A stretch of DNA of 7,390 nt from Deltaproteobacteria bacterium (GCA_030590185.1 JAUUZB010000161.1:1-7390); one strand, 5' to 3'; positions 1-6,706 are shown, counted from the stretch's first letter. Notes: a model not told the origin generated them from the letters alone. Made by a program: numbers and translations.

Positions 1-501
1 GTTGGCGCCGAGGTCGACGGCGATCGGCCAGGCGTGGTCGTAGAGATCCACGGCGGTCGGTAGGGTGACGCGACCCGTGGCGCCGAGCACTAGATCATCC
101 CAGGTGAGGCAACGGTGCGTAGCGCCGAGGCTGAGATGCCCGCTGCCGCCGACGTCGGCGCAGACCGAGGCGATCACCGTCTGATAGCGATAGATCTCCA
201 TGAACCCGAACAACTCGGTGTCCTCGCTCAGGGCGAAGCTGCCCCAGAGCTCGGCGGCCAGCCGGATCTGACCGTAGAAGTTCGGGGTGTCGATCAAGAG
301 ATAAGCGCCGCCCCCGGCGCCGACCTCGTTGAAGGCGCAGGCCCGGCGGGCCATACCCATCTGGCCATCGAGTAGGGGCGCCTGCACGGGTCCGGCGGCC
401 AGACCATCGGTGCCGGCGCAGGGGTCGGCGAGCGCGTGTCCCGGGCTGAGCCACAGGGCAGCGGCGCCAACGGCGAGTGCGACGAAGCTGCGGGCGCTCA
501 T
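1..501 (-). CDS. Secreted, putative outer-membrane beta-barrel protein (3' end outside window)
   Basis: I do not recognise a named family. The 167 visible codons begin with a clear Sec signal peptide: a short n-region with one Arg, a hydrophobic stretch from about residue 6 to 19, and an A-L-A/D cleavage site after residue 25. The protein is therefore exported. From about residue 65 it shows short alternating hydrophobic/polar segments rich in Gly, Tyr, Phe and Trp (for example GGAYLLIDTPNFYGQIRLAA and LFGFMEIYRYQ). This is the style of outer-membrane barrel strands, so a barrel or porin-like protein is inferred, not proven; a soluble beta-sandwich is the alternative. The start at 501 is chosen because its ATG overlaps the TGA of the upstream lipoprotein gene as ATGA and a signal peptide follows at once. 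There is no good Shine-Dalgarno, only a G-run, which suits translational coupling. The reading frame is open to the left edge, so the C-terminus is missing. Confidence 0.8.
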   Translation of the reverse strand, partial: MSARSFVALAVGAAALWLSPGHALADPCAGTDGLAAGPVQAPLLDGQMGMARRACAFNEVGAGGGAYLLIDTPNFYGQIRLAAELWGSFALSEDTELFGFMEIYRYQTVIASVCADVGGSGHLSLGATHRCLTWDDLVLGATGRVTLPTAVDLYDHAWPIAVDLGAN

Positions 502-3491
502 AACCCGGGCCCCCCGAAGCCATTCCCGTCCCGGTCGAACACCAACGGGTTGGTAAAGGCGGCCGGGTAGCCGCCGGGGACCACCGCCTCGAAGTGGTAG
601 GCCGGGTCGTTACGGTCGGTGGTCGGTGCGTGACCGTGCAGCGGCCCAACGTCGTCGTCGCAGGCCGCGGGCTCACCGCCCTTGGTGTCCTCGTCGTCGA
701 CGACATCGTCTTCATTGCGGTCCACATCGCGCCAATCGACCACGCCGTCGTCGTTGTTGTCGCCGGTGTCGGGGACGCCGTTGCAATCGAGATCGCCAAC
801 CATCGGCAGGGGCGCGCCCGCCTCCACGATCAGCCAGGCGTCGCCGTTGCCCGCGGGCAGCAGGTCGGCGAGGGACAGCTCACCTTCGTAACGGATGACC
901 CCGGTGAACCCGAACGGGGTGTAGGGATGGCTGAGCTCGTCGCTGAGCGTCGAGACCACCTTACCGTTGACCACCACCCGTATCTCCTCCACCGGCACCC
1001 AGGGCGCCGCGACTACCCGAATGCTGAGACGCGCATCCTCGGCCGGCGCGAAGGGGGTGAGCTCCGGTTGGTGGGTGACGCCGTCGCTGCCGGTGGTCGA
1101 CACTTCGATCAGCGGACCGTTGGTGCCGACCATCCGGCCGGCGCGCACGTCCTGGTTGAAGGTCACGATGTCGAAGCCGCTCACCTGGGTGCTGGTGCGG
1201 ATCAGGTTGCGCGGTGTGCCGAGCACGCTGTCGGAGAGGCTGTGGGAGTCGCTGTTGGCGGTGCCGGCGCGCAGCTCCCCCTGGTTGAGCAGGTAGAACC
1301 AGAAGGCGCGGAAGGGCAGGTGGTTGTGGTTGGCGGTGCCGTTCATTACCTCCTGGGCGTGGTACTCGGAGTTGGCGTAGCGCGCGCCGGCCGGGGTGCG
1401 ATGGAAGATGCCCTGGGCGGTCTCGGGCGCGTCCTCTTCGAGGGGCAGGGTGAGGTCGATCTCGATGGCGTTGGCCCAGCCGAGGTCACGACCGAACTCA
1501 CTCTCCTCGATGGGATGGTTGAGCTGGGCCACGCCGTAGTCCGCCGGCCAGCCGGCGCTCTCCATGCGGGTGAGCAGCAGTCCGGGCTCGGCGAGCTCGT
1601 CCCAGGGTGCGCCGCGGTAGGTCGCCGCTGGGTCGTAGTCGAGGGGCCAGTAGTTCCAGTGGCCGTTGACCTTGGGCGTGGTGCTGTTCGGAAACCACTT
1701 GTACAGGATGTGGCCGGTCGACTCGGTGCCGGTGATCAAGACCAGGCGCTCGTCGGCGTTGAGGGTAGCGCGCGCCTCGGCGTAGTCGAAGACCACGTCG
1801 TGCTCGGTGGAGACGATGACGTCGATGCCGGCGGCGAGGAAGGCCCGCACCCGGTCGGTGTGGGGGATCATGGTGTCCTCCGACGCGGCACCGTGGACGT
1901 GGAAGTCGCCCGAGAGCCAACCGCTGTTCAAGAGACCCAGCCGTTGCAGGGATAGATCCACATTGATCGCCTGGCCGGCACCCACCTCCACGGTCTTGCG
2001 CGCCAGGGTGACGAAGGGACCGGCGGTGGCGTAGATGTCATAGGTGCCGGCTGGCACCGCCACGGTGACGGGATCCGAGATCAGCACGCGGTTGCAGGCC
2101 GGCGAGGGTCCGTGGGGCGCGCCGAGCAACGGCGCACACTCGACGAAGCCGCCGTGGAGTTTGGCCGCCACCGCCTCGCGGCCGAGGGAGGTGGTCGGGT
2201 GGAAGAAAACCTGGGCGTCGGTGGGCGCGCCGTCGAGGGAGGCGGAGAGGGTGACGCTGCCGACCTCGGGGATCTCGATGGCGCCGACGTCGACCGAACC
2301 GGCAGCGGTTACCACCTCCTCGGTGGTGATGACCTTGCCAAAGGCTTGGACCTCGATCAGGTAAGCCAGCCGGGCCGGCACGCGCACGCGGAACTCGCCG
2401 TCGCTGGCCGGTGCGACCTGGGTCCAGGGGATGCGTTCATCCTCCGGAGTATCGAGGGTTCCCTCCAGCAGGGTGACGCTGGCGCGCTCCTCGCGGCCGA
2501 ATAGGCCGTCGCCGTCCGGGGTGCGGACCCGGCCGCTGATCTCGATGAAGTGCTCGTCAAAGAGCTGGCTGCGCAGCTCCAGGGCGATGTCGGCTGCGGC
2601 CGAGACGTTTCGACCGCTCGCCACCGCGATGAAACGCTCGTGGACGACGTAGTCGCGCGGCTGCACGACCTTGCGTTCGGTGCCGACCGAGGAGACGAAC
2701 TCGCTGTGGAATCCGTACAGCGCCGGGGCATTGCAAGCGACCATGGCGTAGGCGGCGGCCGGCGTGCTGTGGGCCGTGCCGACTACGTACGGGGTCTCGC
2801 GAAAGGCAGAGTCGATGGTGGTGAGGCCGAATGAGGGGTGCTCGAACCCAGCGCCCGGGGTGGGCGCGAAGGGTAGGTTGGACTTGCCGCCCCAGAAGAC
2901 GCCGTCGGCCACGGTCCAGACCAGCGGGTCCGGCTCATTGTTGACCACCTCGGTGCGGACCCGCACCCCGGGCTCGCAGGGCCGGACTTCGTAGCGCGTG
3001 GAGACCCGCACCCCGGGGCGACCGTCGAGGTGGCCGCGGAATTGAATCGCCGCGAACTGGGCCGAGCCGACCGGCTCGATGATCTCGTGGGCGGTATAGA
3101 GCACCCCGTCCCAGGGCAGCAGCCCGGTGGCCTGGAAAATGTTGTTGATCGAGTCGTTGTCGCCGCCGCGGGTTGTGAGGTCGAGGATCGAGCCGCCCGA
3201 TGGGGCGATGAAGTGGGGGTGGTCGATGGCGTCGATGACCGCGGCGATGCGGCTGTTGGTGAGCAGAAAGTCGTGCACCGCACCGAGGGCGCTCAGGCCG
3301 CCCGGACGCTCGTCGGTCGCCTCGAGGCGGATGATGGCAACGTCGGTGTCGTCGCAGGTGAAGGCGAGCTCTTGGCAAGGGGAGGGCACGGTGCACGCCT
3401 CGTCCTCGGCGGCCGCCAAACAGCCCTCCGGGTCGCAACCCTGGGCGACGAATGCCAGGGCGAGCACCACCGGCAGGTAGGGTCGTTGCAT
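498..3491 (-). CDS. CehA/McbA-type PHP metallohydrolase lipoprotein with acidic calcium-type loops
   Basis: This 997-residue protein is predicted to be an exported, lipid-anchored metal-dependent hydrolase of the PHP superfamily; its substrate is unknown. The signal peptide ends in V-A-Q-G-C with the lipidated Cys at 19, followed by further Cys at 24, 33, 39 and 46. Residues ~50-310 are a beta-rich N-terminal region. Small beta-sandwich (carboxypeptidase-regulatory-like) modules follow at ~315-505. The metallohydrolase domain spans ~525-755, with PHP-type metal ligands in order: DFHVH (H531, H533), STEHD (E563, H564), E590 in GTES, H659 in LNHP, and NSDSH (D748, H750). A beta-rich region runs to ~890, then three DxDxNG-like loops (900-935) and a terminal TNPLVFDRDGNG motif (980-991). 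The start has a perfect AGGAGG seven bases upstream. It lies 105 bases after a paralogue and overlaps the next gene by ATGA. Family assignment rests on motifs. Phosphoesterase-like activity is possible, but carbaryl hydrolysis, known for the namesake enzymes, should not be assumed. Confidence 0.9.
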   Translation of the reverse strand: MQRPYLPVVLALAFVAQGCDPEGCLAAAEDEACTVPSPCQELAFTCDDTDVAIIRLEATDERPGGLSALGAVHDFLLTNSRIAAVIDAIDHPHFIAPSGGSILDLTTRGGDNDSINNIFQATGLLPWDGVLYTAHEIIEPVGSAQFAAIQFRGHLDGRPGVRVSTRYEVRPCEPGVRVRTEVVNNEPDPLVWTVADGVFWGGKSNLPFAPTPGAGFEHPSFGLTTIDSAFRETPYVVGTAHSTPAAAYAMVACNAPALYGFHSEFVSSVGTERKVVQPRDYVVHERFIAVASGRNVSAAADIALELRSQLFDEHFIEISGRVRTPDGDGLFGREERASVTLLEGTLDTPEDERIPWTQVAPASDGEFRVRVPARLAYLIEVQAFGKVITTEEVVTAAGSVDVGAIEIPEVGSVTLSASLDGAPTDAQVFFHPTTSLGREAVAAKLHGGFVECAPLLGAPHGPSPACNRVLISDPVTVAVPAGTYDIYATAGPFVTLARKTVEVGAGQAINVDLSLQRLGLLNSGWLSGDFHVHGAASEDTMIPHTDRVRAFLAAGIDVIVSTEHDVVFDYAEARATLNADERLVLITGTESTGHILYKWFPNSTTPKVNGHWNYWPLDYDPAATYRGAPWDELAEPGLLLTRMESAGWPADYGVAQLNHPIEESEFGRDLGWANAIEIDLTLPLEEDAPETAQGIFHRTPAGARYANSEYHAQEVMNGTANHNHLPFRAFWFYLLNQGELRAGTANSDSHSLSDSVLGTPRNLIRTSTQVSGFDIVTFNQDVRAGRMVGTNGPLIEVSTTGSDGVTHQPELTPFAPAEDARLSIRVVAAPWVPVEEIRVVVNGKVVSTLSDELSHPYTPFGFTGVIRYEGELSLADLLPAGNGDAWLIVEAGAPLPMVGDLDCNGVPDTGDNNDDGVVDWRDVDRNEDDVVDDEDTKGGEPAACDDDVGPLHGHAPTTDRNDPAYHFEAVVPGGYPAAFTNPLVFDRDGNGFGGPGL
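687..794 (-). other. Three tandem acidic calcium-type loops in the second lipoprotein
   Basis: Residues 900-935 hold three consecutive nine-residue loops: D900-x-D-x-N-G-x-x-D908, D911-x-N-x-D-G-x-x-D919 and D924-x-N-x-D-D-x-x-D932. The first two fit the DxDxDGxxD pattern of thrombospondin type 3 and EF-hand-like calcium loops. The third has Asp in place of the Gly. Calcium binding is inferred from the ligand spacing. The block sits between the beta-rich C-terminal region and the final tail, where the paralogue has no equivalent. Confidence 0.7.
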
Positions 3492-3596
3492 GTCGGGGCC
3501 TCCTGGCTGGGGGAAAGGCCGCGGCGCGGCCTCGGTCAGATTACTCTAATGTGGGGCGCCGGCAAATCGCTCGGCTCGGCAGCTTGGCAGCAGCGG
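3492..3596 (-). promoter_or_regulatory. Leader between the two lipoprotein genes, with hairpin and strong Shine-Dalgarno
   Basis: This 105-base gap separates the two lipoprotein genes. It holds a perfect AGGAGG (3499-3504, minus strand) seven bases before the ATG at 3491. Just upstream is a GC-rich inverted repeat with 7-base arms and a GCC loop (3516-3532). On the minus transcript the hairpin is followed by only two further U residues, so it is at best a weak terminator or attenuator. The one AT-rich patch, at about 3540-3551 (minus ATTAGAGTAATC), has no convincing -35 partner. The gap could hold an internal promoter or a processing site, but read-through from the upstream gene is the simplest view. 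Confidence 0.35.
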
Positions 3597-6500
3597 TCAG
3601 CGCCACTTGCCGTCGCCATCCAGGTCCACGAAGATCGGGTTGGTCATGGCAAAGGGATGGCGCCCCCAGCGCCCGGTGAAGAAGGTCTCCGGCGAGTCCC
3701 CCTCGGTGTTGACCGTTCCGCCGCCGGAGAACATCAGCGGGTAGAGGTGGTCTTGGGTGCCGCCGACCCGCACCACGATCCAGGTATCGACGCCGTTGAA
3801 GGGCCAGCGGTCGAGATCCAGCGGCACGTCGACCTGCGCGACCCAGGCGGCGCCGCCGTTGGGCCGCGGGGTGAGCACCGGGTCGAGGCTGACGCGAGGC
3901 ACCGCGGCCGGGGCCACGGCCGGGTACGGAACGGCGGAGAAGGAGACGTTGGCGATCACCTCCAGGGTGTCGACCCGGTACCAGTCCGGGGTTTCGATGT
4001 GGGCGCGCAGGGTGACCTGGGTGTCGGTCGGTGAGAGGGTGTCGCCGAGGCCGGCGGTGTTGCCGTCGGCATCGATCAACTGCACCCGCAGCATCGGGCC
4101 GGTGGTCATGACGGCGTCGCCGTAAATCAGAGAGGCGAACAGACCACTAACGCCGCTGTCGTGGCCGCCGACCATGGTGCGTGGATTGCCGGGGGGCTTG
4201 GCCAGGGTGTGGGTGTCCGAATTCGCCACACCGATGATCCTCTGGCCGTTGCTCAGCAGGTTCATCCAGTCGTGGCCGACATATTCGACGTCGCGTTCGT
4301 AGACCATGCCGTTCTCGACATAGGTGCTGATGCCGTTCATGACTTCGATGATGTCGAAGTCGAAGGAGAAGAAGCTGACATCATCCGGGTAGCGCAGGTA
4401 GGTGTTGGCGACCGGTTGGTCGTCGGTGTTGGCGAATGGCTCCAGGGTGAGTGGGGCGTAGCTCAGGCCGCCGCGGGTGAAATAGTTACCCATGCCCCCG
4501 CCGCGCGGGTGGTTGACCTGCACCAGGGCACCGCGTTCATGGATGGCGTCGAACAGCTCGCCAAAGGTGGGTCGGGTTCCATCGAGCCGCGGGGCCCAGT
4601 CCGGGGCGCCGCCGTTGACCATGGTCTCGTCGACGTCGAGCGGGTAGGCACCGAAGTGGCCGAGGGCGAAGGTGGTAACCTCGGCCCCGGGCACGGTGAG
4701 CAGCTCATCGCCGAGGCCGAGGTCGTCGATATAGGGTTGAAAGTCAGCGACCACGTCGTGGTCGGTGCTCGCCCAGAAGTCCATGCCTTCGGCGGCGAGG
4801 GAGATGACGCGGTCGATCGCCGGGACCGCGGAGTCGGGTGAGTAGATCGAGTGGACGTGGAAGTCGCAAGCCGCGTAGCCGCCGGAGTCGACCACCCGGT
4901 GGAGGCTGTCGCGCAGTACGGTCGGGCCGTTCGCCGCGTCGAGATCGACGAGCCGCTCGACGCGGGTGAACTCGGGCCCGCGGGTGACGTAGGCGAGGTA
5001 GCGTCCGGGTGCGACGTCGATCGTCTCCTGGCAGGTGCGCAGGTGGTAGACGCGGTGCACGGCGTTGCCCGGGTTATCGATGGGCGCATCGCCGAGGGCC
5101 GGGTGAGATGTTACCTGCCGCTCCCCGACCAGGGTGACCCGGCATGGGTGGGGGCTGGGGTCGGTGGCGTTGAGTTGATCGTAGATGTCGATGTCGAGGC
5201 GCAGCCCGGCCATGGGAGCGAGGCTCAGTTGAACCGAGCCGGGCGCGGTGAAGGTTTCTTCGTTGCTCGGGGTCCGGAACAGGGTACCGGCGACCGCGGT
5301 ATAGTCCCCGGCCGGGACGTGGCCGTCAAAGCATCCGTCATCGCCGGTGGTGTAGGTCGCGATGGTACCGCGCTCGGCGTGGGTGAGGCCGACGCGGACG
5401 TTGGCCGCGGCCCCGCCGCCGAGCAAGGTGACACAGCCGTCGACCGCCACGAGGTTTTCGCCCAGCAGCTCCCACCCCCGTTCGAGGGCCTCGGCCGCGG
5501 TGGGCGCGATCAGGACGTCGATTTCGATCTCAGCGGTTTCCCCCGGTTGCAGGATGAAGGTGTGCTCGGTGGCACCCTTGAGGGCGGTGCTGGCTTCGAG
5601 GACCATGGCGGCGCCGAGCACCGGCACGACGAGCCCGATGACCCGCGGTGGGATCTTCTCGATAGTTTCGTCACCGCTAGGGTAGGCCACCCGGCGGGGG
5701 ATGATGCTGATCGCCATTTCATCGTTGAGCAGGATTTGTTGGTCGATGGTGTCGTCGAGGGTGAGCAGGTCGAGGAGCTCATCTTCATCGAGGGACTTGG
5801 AGAGATTGTGCGCGAAGCCGTTCCCCGGGGAGAAGGCCTCCACCGAGCCCCGGGAGTCGACGAACAGCCCGAAGGGGATCGACGCCGTCTCGGTGCCGGC
5901 GTTGGTGAGCAGGTAGAGGATGGTGAGCCGCGCTTCGTCCTTGGGGAGGGTGTAGCGGATGGTGGCGTCGAGGTTGAGGGAGGCGTCGGGATCAAAGCCG
6001 AGCTCGAGGAGGTTTTGGTCGTCCGGCCCGTCGTCGTAGTTGAAGCCAATGAGGCCCGGCTCGATCCCCTCGAGGTTGTAGTAGACGTTGGCCGCGTCGG
6101 TGCCGTGGGCTTCGAGGACCGCGTCGTGGCTGTTGGAGCCGTCGGAGATCAGCTGCATCTCGTCGACGTAGAGGGTGCGGGTGAGGCCGAAGGTTGGGAT
6201 GAGCTCGCCGAAGTGATCGGTGAGGGTGTCGCCGTGCTCGCGAAGCGCCGCGTCGACGAGGGTGCCGCCGTAGGGCCCGAGGGCGACCTCGCGGGAGGGC
6301 TGTTGGATGATGAAGGTCGCGAGGGCGTTGCGCAGGTAGTAGTCGCCGGGCTTGGCCGCCGCGGTGGAACCGGTGGGGGCGACCTGGTCAAAGTTGTCGG
6401 CGGTGATGAGCCCAGCGCGGGTGAGGGAGCGGTCGCAGGCGGAGAGGGGTAGGGCGAGGGCGGCGGCGGCGGCGAGGGAGCAGAGGGCTCTGCGGGTCAT
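3597..6500 (-). CDS. CehA/McbA-type PHP metallohydrolase lipoprotein, first gene of the cluster
   Basis: This 967-residue exported lipoprotein is a predicted metal-dependent hydrolase of unknown substrate. The signal peptide starts MTRR, has an Ala/Leu core and ends in the lipobox P-L-S-A-C with Cys22. Residues ~30-340 form a beta-rich N-terminal region that resembles the same region of the neighbouring lipoprotein. A carboxypeptidase-regulatory-like module lies at ~350-420 (HVPAGDYTAV). The PHP domain spans ~543-770: DFHVH (H548, H550), STDHD (D580, H581), E607 in GAEV, H664 in VNHP, and NSDTH (D762, H764). A beta-rich C-terminal region ends in TNPIFVDLDGDG (953-964). All expected PHP metal ligands are present, so it is probably active. 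The reading frame stays open upstream to 7274, but that stretch is antisense to a tRNA and an integrase gene. The ATG at 6500 is chosen because a canonical lipoprotein signal follows directly; an ATG at 6536 would add 12 residues. Neither start has a Shine-Dalgarno. It is probably co-transcribed with the two genes after it. Confidence 0.9.
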   Translation of the reverse strand: MTRRALCSLAAAAALALPLSACDRSLTRAGLITADNFDQVAPTGSTAAAKPGDYYLRNALATFIIQQPSREVALGPYGGTLVDAALREHGDTLTDHFGELIPTFGLTRTLYVDEMQLISDGSNSHDAVLEAHGTDAANVYYNLEGIEPGLIGFNYDDGPDDQNLLELGFDPDASLNLDATIRYTLPKDEARLTILYLLTNAGTETASIPFGLFVDSRGSVEAFSPGNGFAHNLSKSLDEDELLDLLTLDDTIDQQILLNDEMAISIIPRRVAYPSGDETIEKIPPRVIGLVVPVLGAAMVLEASTALKGATEHTFILQPGETAEIEIDVLIAPTAAEALERGWELLGENLVAVDGCVTLLGGGAAANVRVGLTHAERGTIATYTTGDDGCFDGHVPAGDYTAVAGTLFRTPSNEETFTAPGSVQLSLAPMAGLRLDIDIYDQLNATDPSPHPCRVTLVGERQVTSHPALGDAPIDNPGNAVHRVYHLRTCQETIDVAPGRYLAYVTRGPEFTRVERLVDLDAANGPTVLRDSLHRVVDSGGYAACDFHVHSIYSPDSAVPAIDRVISLAAEGMDFWASTDHDVVADFQPYIDDLGLGDELLTVPGAEVTTFALGHFGAYPLDVDETMVNGGAPDWAPRLDGTRPTFGELFDAIHERGALVQVNHPRGGGMGNYFTRGGLSYAPLTLEPFANTDDQPVANTYLRYPDDVSFFSFDFDIIEVMNGISTYVENGMVYERDVEYVGHDWMNLLSNGQRIIGVANSDTHTLAKPPGNPRTMVGGHDSGVSGLFASLIYGDAVMTTGPMLRVQLIDADGNTAGLGDTLSPTDTQVTLRAHIETPDWYRVDTLEVIANVSFSAVPYPAVAPAAVPRVSLDPVLTPRPNGGAAWVAQVDVPLDLDRWPFNGVDTWIVVRVGGTQDHLYPLMFSGGGTVNTEGDSPETFFTGRWGRHPFAMTNPIFVDLDGDGKWR

Positions 6501-6619
6501 GGTGGGTGTATATGGGGTCTTTGGTGGGGAGTACATGACGGCGGGAGGGGGCTGCTTGCGGGGCGGGACATTCCCTATATAAAGGTGGGGCGGCACGTGG
6601 CGCTGCGCTCTGGGTCCTC
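6501..6619. promoter_or_regulatory. Divergent intergenic region between lipoprotein operon and tRNA gene
   Basis: This 119-base region must carry the promoter of the minus-strand operon and that of the plus-strand tRNA gene. It has two AT-rich spots in GC-rich surroundings. The one at 6576-6583 best serves the tRNA, although its minus strand also reads TTTATATA. The other is at 6507-6513. Its minus strand reads TATACA seven bases before the ATG at 6500, the spacing expected for a -10 box of a leaderless transcript, but the matching -35 (TGTACT) is poor. No operator-like inverted repeat stands out. Confidence 0.4.
6556..6583 (+). promoter_or_regulatory. Putative sigma-70-type promoter of tRNA-Leu
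   Basis: A TTGCGG hexamer (6556-6561) and a TATAAA hexamer (6578-6583) lie 16 bases apart, about 36 bases before the mature tRNA 5' end. A start near 6590 would give a leader of about 30 bases, removed by RNase P. The stretch after the -10 (GGTGGGGCGG) is a GC-rich discriminator, typical of stable-RNA promoters under stringent control. The -35 is only a partial match. Confidence 0.5.
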
Positions 6620-6706
6620 GCCGGGGTGGTGGAATTGGCAGACACTGGGGACTTAAAATCCCCTGCCCGTAAGGGCGTAGGGGTTCAAATCCCCTCCCCG
6701 GCACCA
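6620..6706 (+). tRNA. tRNA-Leu (anticodon UAA)
   Basis: A complete class II tRNA folds by eye. The acceptor stem GCCGGGG (6620-6626) pairs fully with CCCCGGC (6696-6702), followed by discriminator A and an encoded CCA. The anticodon stem GGGGA/TCCCC encloses the loop CTTAAAA, giving anticodon UAA, which reads leucine codons UUA and UUG. A long variable arm GCCC-GTAA-GGGC, diagnostic of Leu/Ser/Tyr tRNAs, precedes the T arm AGGGG-TTCAAAT-CCCCT. The D-arm segment TGGTGGAATTGGCAGAC matches bacterial leucine tRNAs. The intact 3' half makes it a functional gene as well as a likely integration site for the adjacent element. Confidence 0.97.
6682..6706 (+). other. Candidate attachment site (att) at the 3' end of tRNA-Leu
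   Basis: Phage-type tyrosine recombinases often recombine at the T arm and 3' end of tRNA genes, and one lies 58 bases downstream here. The T arm, acceptor 3' strand and CCA are therefore the likely att core that would be repeated at the far end of the element. That second copy is not in this window, so the boundaries are inferred only. Confidence 0.4.

Noticed and set aside
95..799. 234-codon minus-strand open frame with Thr- and Arg-rich sequence
   Set aside because: It is an out-of-frame reading of the acidic loop region and of the 1-501 gene, both of which are better supported by a signal peptide and motifs.
1893..1909. 17-base identity with 4851-4867 as a DNA repeat
   Set aside because: It encodes the catalytic DFHVH motif in both paralogues; shared protein sequence plus GC-biased codon choice explains it.
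594..1955. 453-codon open frame on the plus strand
   Set aside because: It lies wholly antisense to the 498-3491 lipoprotein gene, is rich in Val/Gly/Asp/Glu/Ala as expected for a GC-rich shadow frame, and shows no recognisable domain.
3516..3532. Hairpin as a rho-independent terminator of the 3597-6500 gene
   Set aside because: Only two further U residues follow the stem on the minus transcript, then a C-run, and a same-strand gene follows closely.
3030..4034. 334-codon plus-strand open frame spanning the gap between the lipoprotein genes
   Set aside because: It is antisense to both coding ends and has shadow-like composition; no domain is visible.
4851..6452. 533-codon open frame on the plus strand
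   Set aside because: It is a shadow frame opposite the 3597-6500 lipoprotein gene with low-complexity Val/Gly/Glu composition; the minus-strand frame explains the codon pattern and has clear motifs.
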